A DNA stretch of 64,000 nt. Source: Litorimonas sp947503715. Lineage in GTDB: Bacteria > Pseudomonadota > Alphaproteobacteria > Caulobacterales > Maricaulaceae. Position numbers and translations under genes: made by a program. The notes below the pieces were generated by a model. It searched no databases and had not been told where the DNA came from. It saw only the letters and a list, made by a program, of their open reading frames with translations. Below are positions 26,659 through 35,541 of this stretch, piece after piece. The stretch is taken from positions 1 through 64,000 of the forward strand of contig NZ_CP189850.1 in NCBI RefSeq assembly GCF_050271975.1, given 5' to 3'. Within the stretch, counting starts at the first letter, position 1. The number at the start of each line of letters is the position of its first letter.

Positions 26659-29632
26659 GGTTCCCCTCCCCTAATATACCCGCCCATTCACCGCGTCGGG
26701 CGAGATCGTCAAAATCGGACCAGCTATTCGTGAATTTCGCGCGGACTTGTGATTGATAGGGCGTGGTCGGGTCGTCGAAACGGTCAATCAATTTGGAAAG
26801 CGTCTCAATCGACTCCTCCATCAATTCATCAACTGATTTCTCGTTCCCGATGCGTTTATATTCGAAATCGCCGCGCGAGCCTTTCACACGCATATAGCCG
26901 AGCTCAACGGTCTGTCCGGCCTTCAGGCCCTTCAATCCGCCCGCCTGCGCGATAAACGCTGCGAGGGGGAGTTGCGGATCGAACCCTGCCGCGACTTCCT
27001 TGTCACCCGTAGGCGTTCCGGTTTTGAAATCGACAAAGCCATAGCCTTCGGGATTGCGTTCAACGAAATCCATCTTGCCGCGAATGGTGAAGTCGCGCTC
27101 CGGCACGGCGGCCTCTCCCCAGACCTCCTGTCCCACAATATCGAAACCGTTTTTGTGGCGGCGATTTAACTCCTCTCGCAAAGCAAAGGCAATGGCCTCG
27201 AACCGCGCCTGTTCCTTCGCGATAATTTCAGGCTCATATCCGTAGAGCGCAAAAGCGTGTTTTAACGCGTCTATGAGTTTTTCATCATCGGCAGGCGCGA
27301 AAGGCGGATGATTGTCTGTCAGGTGGTTTTCGAGCCCGAGATGGATGGCTGAACCGAACTCGCTCGCGCCGAGCGGCTGTCCCAAATCGCGCAGGCGTTT
27401 GAGGCCGAGCACGTGTTTGCCATAGATTGAATAGGGATCTCGGATGAAGGTTTTGACCTCTGTAATAGACAGGCTGCGGCCCTTCTCAGTTGTCCAACGC
27501 GCGTCTTTGGGCGGCGTGGGGGTGGGTTCTTTTGCGGGTGTCACCGCTTCGACTGACACATGATCCAATTGCCGCGCCCAGTCGAGGACGTGATTGGCGG
27601 AGCCGAGCAGTTCATCACATCCGGCTTCTCCCACCGCGCCCTGCAGCAAAGTTTGCAAACGCCAGACCCAACGGCTCGCAATCGTCGGGCCGGATTCTGA
27701 CCGCTTGGACCGCGTGAGATAAACCACCGGATTGGCCGCAAGTTCGAAGAAGTCATGCGCGGCGAGGCCATAACGACGCTCCGGGAGGCTGAGTTTCATA
27801 TCCCGCCGCATCCCGCGCGAGAGAAACGGCCCCGGCGTCGGCGTGGCGGGCCAGATGGTTTCATTCAATCCACCCAGAACAATAACATCCGCCGCCAGCA
27901 TCCGCGCTTCCAACGGCCCCAAAATCGATAATCGCGGGTGACGCCCATATCGGGGACGCACGACCAATCCCGTCATTAAGACCCGCATCAAGCGCAGAAA
28001 ACCCTCTGCATCGACGGGCGGAAGATAATCGCCAAACATCACGATTTTTTCCAGCAGGTTCGCCGCGCTCTCGCCCGCTTCACCGCGCCAGAGAAATTCA
28101 CCACCACTGCCTTCGCCGCGTCGGGCGATGCTCTCCATGACCGTGATCAGCGCGGAGGCCCATATGCCGGAGGGGGCGATATTATTTAATTCGGTCAGGA
28201 CAGAGAGCGCCTGATTTAATTCAGTTTCTATTGCCTCCGGTTCGCGCGGTTCCGCATCCGGTTTTTGTTCGGTACGATAATATTGTCGCTCAATCGTCCG
28301 CCAGATTTTGCGCGTGCGTTCGGGGTCTTGCCCCAATCCCGTCAGCGGATGATTGAACAGAACGGAGCGCTCAACCTCTCCATCCGGATGTTGCGCGACG
28401 GCGAGAATAGCGTCGATAAACACACCCAGCGATGTCTCCGCCAGAGGTTCGCCCTGTGACATATCAACATCGACGGACCACCGTGCGAGTTGGGCGCGGA
28501 CGCGGCGGGCGAGTTGTTGGTCGGGCGTCACGAGCGCCGCCGTGCGGGTTTTGCTTTCCAGTGCTTCGCGCAGAATGAGGGAGATCGCCAAGGCTTCTTC
28601 CGCATCGGACCGCGCCTCGACTAATGATAGGTCCTGCGTCGCTGTTGCAAACACGCCCTCGCCTCTATCCGTGCGGAGTTTATCGATCCGCCGCAACCAA
28701 TCCGAAGTCTGCGAGACGGGCACCAGGGCTTCTTCCAAGATGCGGGCACGCGCGATCCGGCTTGGTGTATTTGCGGAAATATCTGAGGCGAAATCCCGAA
28801 CCTCGCCACGATCCATACCGATATCCTGAATGACGAGTTTCATCCCGAATTGCGGATGTTGCTCGTCGATTTTTTTCCACGTCTCGTCATTATCCGTCGA
28901 CTGAAATCCGGGCAGGACAACCAAGCCATTGGGCAGGTTGGCCACGATTTTCATAAGGCGGCGGGTAGCACGGAGACTACCGGTCGATCCCGCAATAATG
29001 ACGGGATGGGCGGGTGGATTATCCGTCCAGCTTTCCACCAACGCGTCGAGCAATTTGACCTTTCGCGCCTGCGGTTCTTCCATTTTTAATTCTGCGAGGC
29101 GTTTCGGCCAGAAGTCTTGAATGATGCGGTAGAGCGTCGCCGAATCCTGAAAGTGTTTCGCAGCCTCGCCCATCAATCGCGCAAAGGCATCGCTCTCGGT
29201 CAGTTCCGCTTCTTCCAGCGCCGCATCGTCAAGAATGGCGAGCAACGGGTCGGCCATCGCCAACGCCGTCGCCGCATCCAGTGGCAGGTCCATGGCGCGT
29301 TCATGATAATGCGCCACGACCTGCGCCATTTCAAATCGTCGCTGTGTGGCATCGATTGCAGGGCCGACTTTACCGATTAACTCGCCGGGCTCGAATGGTG
29401 GCTCGTCCGGATCAATATCCGCGAGGGGGCGCATGCGCGGCAGCAATGTGGCTTTCGCACCCTCGCCCCGCGCCGCCATAACGAAAGCTTCGCCCATACC
29501 CCGCACAGCACGGCGCGTCGGTAGAAGTATGAGGCCGGACTGCAACTCGTCGCCAAACCGCTCCCGCAAACCCGCCGCCAATGTGGTCAGGAAGGGCAGA
29601 CCCGAGGGCATGTTGACGACATTGGGTGTCAC
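26651..29632 (-). CDS. addB: Double-strand break repair protein AddB
   Basis: 993 residues, partner of AddA. The helicase-like N-terminal part (LILLPTRRAVRGMGEAF near 34-50) lacks a Walker A lysine-glycine loop, so it is probably not an active ATPase, as in other proteobacterial AddB. The C-terminal nuclease domain has RGKMDFVERNPEGYGFVDFKTG with catalytic D/E/K. Only one cysteine (near residue 653) is present, so the iron-sulfur cluster known from B. subtilis AddB cannot form. It overlaps addA by 8 bases and murU by 4 bases. Confidence 0.94.
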   Translation of the reverse strand: MTPNVVNMPSGLPFLTTLAAGLRERFGDELQSGLILLPTRRAVRGMGEAFVMAARGEGAKATLLPRMRPLADIDPDEPPFEPGELIGKVGPAIDATQRRFEMAQVVAHYHERAMDLPLDAATALAMADPLLAILDDAALEEAELTESDAFARLMGEAAKHFQDSATLYRIIQDFWPKRLAELKMEEPQARKVKLLDALVESWTDNPPAHPVIIAGSTGSLRATRRLMKIVANLPNGLVVLPGFQSTDNDETWKKIDEQHPQFGMKLVIQDIGMDRGEVRDFASDISANTPSRIARARILEEALVPVSQTSDWLRRIDKLRTDRGEGVFATATQDLSLVEARSDAEEALAISLILREALESKTRTAALVTPDQQLARRVRAQLARWSVDVDMSQGEPLAETSLGVFIDAILAVAQHPDGEVERSVLFNHPLTGLGQDPERTRKIWRTIERQYYRTEQKPDAEPREPEAIETELNQALSVLTELNNIAPSGIWASALITVMESIARRGEGSGGEFLWRGEAGESAANLLEKIVMFGDYLPPVDAEGFLRLMRVLMTGLVVRPRYGRHPRLSILGPLEARMLAADVIVLGGLNETIWPATPTPGPFLSRGMRRDMKLSLPERRYGLAAHDFFELAANPVVYLTRSKRSESGPTIASRWVWRLQTLLQGAVGEAGCDELLGSANHVLDWARQLDHVSVEAVTPAKEPTPTPPKDARWTTEKGRSLSITEVKTFIRDPYSIYGKHVLGLKRLRDLGQPLGASEFGSAIHLGLENHLTDNHPPFAPADDEKLIDALKHAFALYGYEPEIIAKEQARFEAIAFALREELNRRHKNGFDIVGQEVWGEAAVPERDFTIRGKMDFVERNPEGYGFVDFKTGTPTGDKEVAAGFDPQLPLAAFIAQAGGLKGLKAGQTVELGYMRVKGSRGDFEYKRIGNEKSVDELMEESIETLSKLIDRFDDPTTPYQSQVRAKFTNSWSDFDDLARRGEWAGILGEGNRD

Positions 29633-30345
29633 GTCTCTTTATCTTTAAGGCGCGCTTCCGCCGCATCCCGCGCTTGCGGGTCACCGACATGCATCCAGAA
29701 CCCGTCAAGTGGGTGGCCATAGGCCGTGCCATCGGCCACGGTTTTGTACCAGACTTTCTTGCGCGTGAAGGGCACCATCGGTTCTTTGCGGAGGTGTTTG
29801 AGATTCATGATTTGAACGCCGGCATAAACATAGGGCGCGCTATCCCGCTCACCGCGCCAATCGAGACGACCGTCATAATTAAATAGAAAGTCCCCCTCCC
29901 CGTCATACCCCAGCGTCCGGTCTTTCGGCGCGAGGAGCAGGAGGTCATCCATGATCTCAGGACTCCAGCGCTTGATGAGGGACGGAATAACGGGTGCACC
30001 CGTCTCTTCCCAAATCGCATCGATATTGCAGATGAGGATGGGATCGTCACCGAGCAGCGGGAGCGCTTTAACGACACCGCCGCCTGTCTCCAAAAGTTCG
30101 TTCCGTTCATCGGAAATAATGATCTCTGGTCCGCTTGTAAGCGTTTTAAGATGCGCTTCCAGATGATCAGCATGGGCGTGGACATTGACAATGGCGCGCC
30201 GGACGCCTGCCACTTCCAACCGGTCCAACATATGATCAATAAGGGGGCGACCGCCTACCTCGACCATGGCCTTCGCCCGATCATTTGTCAGCGGGCGCAT
30301 GCGTGTGCCATGCCCCGCAGCCATCACCATAGCAGTCTCGATCAT
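29629..30345 (-). CDS. murU: N-acetylmuramate-1-phosphate uridylyltransferase
   Basis: 238-residue nucleotidyltransferase that joins UTP and MurNAc-1-phosphate to give UDP-MurNAc in the cell-wall recycling bypass. The opening MVMAAGHGTRMRPLT is the nucleotide-binding signature, followed by KAMVEVGGRPLI and ICNIDAIW (metal-binding Asp). GVQIMNLK is also conserved. Its pairing with the AmgK-type kinase just upstream (4-base overlap) is the argument for MurU rather than a general sugar nucleotidyltransferase. Confidence 0.85.
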   Translation of the reverse strand: MIETAMVMAAGHGTRMRPLTNDRAKAMVEVGGRPLIDHMLDRLEVAGVRRAIVNVHAHADHLEAHLKTLTSGPEIIISDERNELLETGGGVVKALPLLGDDPILICNIDAIWEETGAPVIPSLIKRWSPEIMDDLLLLAPKDRTLGYDGEGDFLFNYDGRLDWRGERDSAPYVYAGVQIMNLKHLRKEPMVPFTRKKVWYKTVADGTAYGHPLDGFWMHVGDPQARDAAEARLKDKET

Positions 30346-31424
30346 GACAGCTCACCCGGTAGATATTTCGCGAACCAAGCGCGAAGATCGTGAAAAGACT
30401 CGCCTTGAATATTTTTCGTAAAATGCGCGTGCACCCGCGGAATGAGGTCTCGGTAAGCAGGCTTTCCATCCCGTTCCGCCAAGCGCACGAAAATACCGAG
30501 TATCTTCGCATTTCGTTGCGCGCCCATCGCGGCATAGGCTCTGCGGAAACCGTCATGATTACCGATTTTCGCGGCGTCACAGAAACGGTCAATTAACGGT
30601 TCAACCAAGTTTGGCGAAACATCGCGCCGCGCATCTTCAAGAAAGCTGACGAGGTCATAAGCAGGATGCGCGAAAAGCGCGTCCTGGAAGTCAATAAGCC
30701 CGACGCAGGAAACAGAGTCCCGTTCCGGTAACCAGAACAGGTTTTCGGCGTGGAAGTCACGGAGGGCGAGACCGGGCGCATGCGCCTCCAATGCGACAAA
30801 TAAGTCCCGCCAGATCGTATCCCAGGCGTCCCTTGCGACATCGGAAATCTCCGCGCCCTTATCCATCGCATACCAATCCAGAAAGAGGTGAGTTTCTGCG
30901 AGTAGAGCCGTTTCATCATACCTCCGCACCCGCCATTGCGCATCTCGCCAGCGCATTTTCGCAGGGAAAGAACTTCGGTAAATTTCGCCGAGACAGTCCA
31001 CCGCCGCCTCGTAAAGCGGGCGTTCCATTTCGGGGTTATCTTCAATCACCCGCGCATAAACCGATGCGCCGAAGTCCTCTAATAAAAGGAAGCCATTGTC
31101 CAAATCCGCCGACATGATCTCCGGGGCAGAAAACCCGCGTGTGACCAGCTCATTATCAATGGCGACAAAAGCGGAAGGGTCGGGACCGGCAAGTCTCGCA
31201 ATCGCATTATAGCCCAATTTGATCCGATCTTCGACGCTTGCCCCTTCCGGTTCATTCGGTGCCTCCGCACCTTTGGGTGCATCCATCAGGACCGCGATGT
31301 CATGGCCGCGCGTGAGCCGGAAATAGCGGCGAGAAGACGCGTCGCCCGGGAAGGCTTCAACCTCAGCATCTGCCCAGCCTGAGGCCTTGATAAAGGTGTC
31401 CATATCAGCGCGACGCTCAGACAT
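30342..31424 (-). CDS. amgK: N-acetylmuramate/N-acetylglucosamine kinase (AmgK-type)
   Basis: 360-residue aminoglycoside-phosphotransferase-fold kinase that phosphorylates MurNAc at the anomeric position. Visible features are GDASSRRYFRL (glycine-rich loop), LLLEDFGASVYARV, the catalytic loop LALRDFHAENLFW (HRD-like DFHAEN, about residue 226) and VGLIDFQDALFAHPAYDL with the metal-binding Asp. The ATG at 31424 overlaps tsaE by 8 bases; the next ATG is seven codons in. Together with murU it lets the cell bypass de novo UDP-MurNAc synthesis. Confidence 0.86.
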   Translation of the reverse strand: MSERRADMDTFIKASGWADAEVEAFPGDASSRRYFRLTRGHDIAVLMDAPKGAEAPNEPEGASVEDRIKLGYNAIARLAGPDPSAFVAIDNELVTRGFSAPEIMSADLDNGFLLLEDFGASVYARVIEDNPEMERPLYEAAVDCLGEIYRSSFPAKMRWRDAQWRVRRYDETALLAETHLFLDWYAMDKGAEISDVARDAWDTIWRDLFVALEAHAPGLALRDFHAENLFWLPERDSVSCVGLIDFQDALFAHPAYDLVSFLEDARRDVSPNLVEPLIDRFCDAAKIGNHDGFRRAYAAMGAQRNAKILGIFVRLAERDGKPAYRDLIPRVHAHFTKNIQGESFHDLRAWFAKYLPGELS

Positions 31425-31845
31425 CGAAATTGCCCCAGCCCGTCAATTTAACCTGACGACCTTCGCCTTCAAACCCGATCTCAATCGTCATCGCGTCGTC
31501 TGGCAGGAGCGCGCCAAGCCGGTCCGGCCATTCGAGGATGCAGGCCGCCTCGCCCATCGCGTCGATCAGGCCCAATTCATAGGCCTCATCCGGATGTTCC
31601 AACCGGTAGAGGTCACAATGCCAGAGCTCATAATTCGGAAGCTCATAGGTTTGGACGAGCGTGTAAGTCGGCGAGGGTACGGTTTCACGGGGGAGCGCGA
31701 CTTGGACCAAACCCCGCACCAAAGTCGTTTTCCCTGCCCCCAATCCACCGATTAGCGCGACGGTGTCGCCCGCACGCAAAGCACGTCCCAGCTGTGCGCC
31801 CAGCGCCAACATCGCAGCTTCATCTTTTACGGAAATCTGAGTCAT
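31417..31845 (-). CDS. tsaE: tRNA threonylcarbamoyladenosine biosynthesis ATPase
   Basis: 142-residue P-loop ATPase that works with TsaB and TsaD to make t6A37 in tRNA. Walker A GGLGAGKTTLVRG is at about residues 34-46, followed by PSPTYTLVQTYE (Walker-B-side switch), HCDLYRLEHPDEAYELGL and ACILEWPDRLG, all standard. It is the first gene of the tsaE-amgK-murU-addB-addA-trxA operon. tsaD, its partner, lies at 48188 in this window. Confidence 0.95.
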   Translation of the reverse strand: MTQISVKDEAAMLALGAQLGRALRAGDTVALIGGLGAGKTTLVRGLVQVALPRETVPSPTYTLVQTYELPNYELWHCDLYRLEHPDEAYELGLIDAMGEAACILEWPDRLGALLPDDAMTIEIGFEGEGRQVKLTGWGNFDV

Positions 31846-31923
31846 GCCAGATGTCTAGCGCCTTGCAAAACCCGCGCAAGCCCTTACGTAAATGCCAACA
31901 CAGTCAGACGAAAGAAATCGCCC

Positions 31924-32241
31924 ATGCCCAAGATCATTTTCATCGACCATGCGAATGAACGTCGCGAAGTAGAGACTAAGAACGGCACTTCCGTCATGGA
32001 AGCCGCCGTACAGAATATGATTCCAGGCATTGATGCAGATTGCGGCGGCGCTTGCGCCTGCGCGACCTGCCACGTTTACATTGAGGGCGACTACCTTTCT
32101 AAGCTGAAAGAGAAAGACGATATGGAAGATTCCATGTTGGATTTCGCCGAAAACGTACAGGACAATTCACGTCTAAGCTGTCAAATTTTGATGAGCGATG
32201 CGTTGGATGGGATTGAGGTTAAAACACCTGAGAGTCAGTAG
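31924..32241 (+). CDS. [2Fe-2S] ferredoxin, adrenodoxin/ISC type
   Basis: 105 residues. Cysteines 40, 46, 49 and 86 follow the C-x5-C-x2-C...C pattern of vertebrate-type ferredoxins (CGGACACATCH, with one further cysteine at 44, and RLSCQI). The GTSVMEAAVQ and EKDDMEDSMLDF segments are conserved in this type. It carries single electrons, for example to P450s or Fe-S assembly; a P450 without a neighbouring ferredoxin is at 50466. The gene is divergent from tsaE. Confidence 0.92.
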   Translation: MPKIIFIDHANERREVETKNGTSVMEAAVQNMIPGIDADCGGACACATCHVYIEGDYLSKLKEKDDMEDSMLDFAENVQDNSRLSCQILMSDALDGIEVKTPESQ

Positions 32242-32258
32242 GGTTTAGGGCCAACACC

Positions 32259-32954
32259 TTGCAAATTCTGTTTCGTATAATCAGTGAAACAGTAAAATTT
32301 CTGACCTTCAGGAATGTCAAATTCAACATTCCGTCAAATCCCAAAGCCTATTTCCTGACAGCTATCCTCTTCGCTTGGATAGCTGGTGTCGGGCGGTATT
32401 GGGATCACCCTTCGGCCGATTGGTATCAATATGCGGGTCTAAGGTCGATTGCCTATATTTTTATATTATCAACTGTTCTGTATGTAATCGTCTGGCCCTT
32501 GCGCCGTGAACGTTGGCACTGGTTATCGGTTTTCGTCTTTGTCGGCCTCACCTCTCCTTTAGCTTGGCTATATGCTATTCCGGTGGAACAGTTCACGGCC
32601 CCGCAGACTGCAATTCAGATTAATCTGAGGTTTTTGATGGTTGTCGCCCTATGGCGTATTGCACTCTATGGAATGTTTTTATGGCGCTATGCGGGATTAC
32701 GTAATGCCAGCTTTGTCGCAGCGCTTTTGGCTCCGCTTGCGCTTATACTCTTTGCTTTGGTGGCCTTGAATTTAGAAGATGCTATTTTCGAAATCATGGC
32801 AGGAATTGAGCGTGAGCGGACTCCTGAACAAGATTTAGCGGATGCTCGCTTTGGAATTGTCAATGTCCTGTTTGTCTTCAGCCTAATAACCGTTCCGGTT
32901 TGGCTACTGGCCTATTTGATTGGACTGTTAGATAAATATAAAGGTCGGGCTTGA
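32259..32954 (+). CDS. Hypothetical integral membrane protein
   Basis: 231 residues from a TTG, with about five or six transmembrane helices. The first 25 residues are basic and cytoplasmic-like. FLTAILFAWIAGVGRYWDHPSADW leads into the first helices (written here in two halves: FLTAILFAWIAG and GRYWDHPSADW). ISETVKFLTFRNVKF and TPEQDLADARFGIVNVLF are other recognisable blocks, and similar uncharacterised proteins occur in several proteobacteria, but I cannot name a family with certainty. It follows the ferredoxin by 17 bases. Confidence 0.65.
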   Translation: MQILFRIISETVKFLTFRNVKFNIPSNPKAYFLTAILFAWIAGVGRYWDHPSADWYQYAGLRSIAYIFILSTVLYVIVWPLRRERWHWLSVFVFVGLTSPLAWLYAIPVEQFTAPQTAIQINLRFLMVVALWRIALYGMFLWRYAGLRNASFVAALLAPLALILFALVALNLEDAIFEIMAGIERERTPEQDLADARFGIVNVLFVFSLITVPVWLLAYLIGLLDKYKGRA

Positions 32955-33002
32955 AGTCCAAGTTGTTTACTAAGCTCGAAGCGACCACCCCAATTTAATA
33001 TC

Positions 33003-35435
33003 TCAACCCTCAAACAATTCCGGATGTCCTGCATCGCTCGCCGCCTCTTTTGGCAGGTAGCAGGTGACATGCGTGCCCTGCCCCTCGTCACTTTCCAACT
33101 CGACCCAACCGCCATGACGTTCAACAAAACGTTGGACGAGCGCCAGCCCTAATCCTGCGCCGCCGCGGGAGGATTGGAAGCTCTCGAAGACTTGGCTCTG
33201 TTGGTTGGAAGGAATGCCGACGCCGTCATCTTTGACCCAGATTTTGACACCGCCGCCAGGCGCACGCTCTCCGCCGAGCTGTATCAATCCACCGGATTTT
33301 GTAAAGCGCAGCGCATTTGACAACAGATTATAAACAACCTGTTTTAACCGTTTTCCATCCGCGCGGATCATACCGATATTTTCGGGACACTCCAATTCCA
33401 TCGCGATCTTCGTGTCTTCCGCCTTGGTCGCCACATAATCCAACGCGTGAGAGAGCAAGTCGTAAATGTCGACATCCCCCAGATCGAGGTCGAGCACATT
33501 GGCTTCAATCGCGGCAATATCCAGAATATCATCAATGATTTTGGCGAGGTCTTCGGACGCACTCTGAATGGCGAAGACATATTCGCTCTGCTTATCATTC
33601 ATCTCGCCCGCGCCGCCATTTTGCAGGAAATCCGCATAGCCGGAGATTGTCGTCAACGGTGTACGCAGTTGGTAACTCACGTGACCGACAAATTCGGTTT
33701 TCATCCGGTCGGCCTCTTCCAGCGCTTCGGCGCGTTCGATAAGCGCGGCTTCCGCACGACGGGCAGAGGTCACATCATCCCACGCAATCAGGGTTGCACC
33801 ATCCGGTAGAGGCTTGGAGAGCCATGTCAGCATTTTATCATCGGAGCGGCGGATTTCGCCTTCGACCTGTCGCCTAACTTCGGGATTTGGATCAGTGGCA
33901 CGCGCTTTCAGGTCGTCCCAGAAATGACGGTCATGATAGAGCGGCAGGCAAAGATTGATAATCGCAGAGAAACGAGGACTGTCTTTCAGGTCGTCTTCCG
34001 GCAGGCTCCACATCCGAGCAAAGGCATTATTGTGGATTTTCAGGCGACCATCCGTCCCGAACACGGCGATACCTTCTGAAAGTTTATCCAACGTCGCACG
34101 TTGCACATTAATCAGAGTGCCGAGACGCCCCTCCATCTCAATCTTATTCGTCATATCCGAGAACATGAGCGAAATCCCGCCCTGCGGGTCGCGCATGCGG
34201 ACAAGGCGCAGTGTCTTACCATCCGGCAGACTCCAGAGAGTCGGCGTGACTTCGGACGGCCAACTCGTGTAGAAGTCCAGTTCTTCGGCTTTCCAATTCC
34301 GGTAATCCGGATGTACGGGCAGCAAGTTCCGTTCGCGCATTTGGTCAAGCCATTCGGAATGTGTCGTTTTATCCCGCGACCAGGCTTCGTCTAATCCAAA
34401 CAATTTACGGAAAGCGGCATTGTCAAATTGGACGATCTTGTCCGCGCCAAAAATGACGACGGCCTCATCCATGGAATTCAGCAATTTATCATGGGCGGAT
34501 TTATGTTGGTTCAGGCGTTCGCGCAGATCGACGGTTTCTTCGGCATCCAACGCGATGCCCGCCACGCCGCCATTGACGGGGAAGAGCGAGATGTTCGTCG
34601 CGCGGCGTTCACCGCCAAGAACGATATTGCGAGTGCCGTCGCGCTGTTTTTGTTCCGAGAGAACGGTTCGCGCATCTTCTGAGGCTTGCTGGTCCAAATG
34701 GATTTGATTCTGCGCCACATCGCGGACATCTGACGCCCCGACGGCTTCGACATAGGCATCATTGACCCAATTGATGCGGCCGGAGCCGTTCATCCGCCAG
34801 AGCGGGAACGGGGCCCGGCTCATCATCTCAATAAAGGCGATAGGGTCTGTTTCCGATGTGATACGGGAATTTTCAAACCGCGAAATGGCGGCTTTTTCAT
34901 CTTCGCCGCGAATGGAGGCATCTTCGAGCCAGAGGACGACTTGACGTCCCGCGACACGGCCATCGGCCTCAATCACATTGCCTTCCGGCAGAACGATGGA
35001 AATGGAGAAGGGCTCACCCTTGGTCCGCAAATTTTGGATATATTGGCGAAGCGGGCGCGAATCCGCCGCTTCTGAAATCGTGTTTAAATCCGCAATCCCG
35101 TCGAGCACCCGCATGGCAAGACTGTTAGAGGCCGCGCGATCCGCGAAGCGTAGAATAGAGGCAAGTGCGGCGGGACTACCGAGAACTTTCGGGTCACCCC
35201 AGCCCATATCCGCAATTTCAGCCGTTTCTTCCCATACCAAGATAAGACCGGGATAGGCGCCCATAATGGCGTCCAAACCACCTAAACGACGGTCCAGTTC
35301 CGTCGCTTTAGCTTTCCAGCCAGCTCCGGCAGCGCCTTCGCGCAGAGCCAAACGGAGGGCGAAGAGAATAGCAACGACGGCGACAACCACCGCGCCCAAA
35401 CCAACCCATGTCATGATGTCAGACCCGCCAAACAT
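33003..35435 (-). CDS. divL: DivL-type pseudo-histidine kinase (tyrosine in H-box)
   Basis: 810 residues: one N-terminal membrane helix (about 8-28), several PAS-like domains (about 130-540), a dimerisation helix and an HATPase domain. The H-box reads VGHVSYQLRTPL, with Tyr588 where active kinases have His, exactly the DivL signature. The N box (VVYNLLSNALRF), G1 (DDGVGIP), F box and G2 (GGAGLGLALV) look intact. In Caulobacter DivL binds phospho-DivK through this region and modulates CckA, controlling CtrA and the asymmetric cell cycle. CckA, DivK and CtrA are not in the window. Confidence 0.9.
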   Translation of the reverse strand: MFGGSDIMTWVGLGAVVVAVVAILFALRLALREGAAGAGWKAKATELDRRLGGLDAIMGAYPGLILVWEETAEIADMGWGDPKVLGSPAALASILRFADRAASNSLAMRVLDGIADLNTISEAADSRPLRQYIQNLRTKGEPFSISIVLPEGNVIEADGRVAGRQVVLWLEDASIRGEDEKAAISRFENSRITSETDPIAFIEMMSRAPFPLWRMNGSGRINWVNDAYVEAVGASDVRDVAQNQIHLDQQASEDARTVLSEQKQRDGTRNIVLGGERRATNISLFPVNGGVAGIALDAEETVDLRERLNQHKSAHDKLLNSMDEAVVIFGADKIVQFDNAAFRKLFGLDEAWSRDKTTHSEWLDQMRERNLLPVHPDYRNWKAEELDFYTSWPSEVTPTLWSLPDGKTLRLVRMRDPQGGISLMFSDMTNKIEMEGRLGTLINVQRATLDKLSEGIAVFGTDGRLKIHNNAFARMWSLPEDDLKDSPRFSAIINLCLPLYHDRHFWDDLKARATDPNPEVRRQVEGEIRRSDDKMLTWLSKPLPDGATLIAWDDVTSARRAEAALIERAEALEEADRMKTEFVGHVSYQLRTPLTTISGYADFLQNGGAGEMNDKQSEYVFAIQSASEDLAKIIDDILDIAAIEANVLDLDLGDVDIYDLLSHALDYVATKAEDTKIAMELECPENIGMIRADGKRLKQVVYNLLSNALRFTKSGGLIQLGGERAPGGGVKIWVKDDGVGIPSNQQSQVFESFQSSRGGAGLGLALVQRFVERHGGWVELESDEGQGTHVTCYLPKEAASDAGHPELFEG

Positions 35436-35541
35436 TGGTCGTGACCGCCTCCTCGCGAAATTCCCCTGAAATAAGGCCTTAGCCAGTCAGACTGATTTGG
35501 GGAAGCCGCGATTGCGGTTGTGCGCGTAAAAAGGCGTCAGG

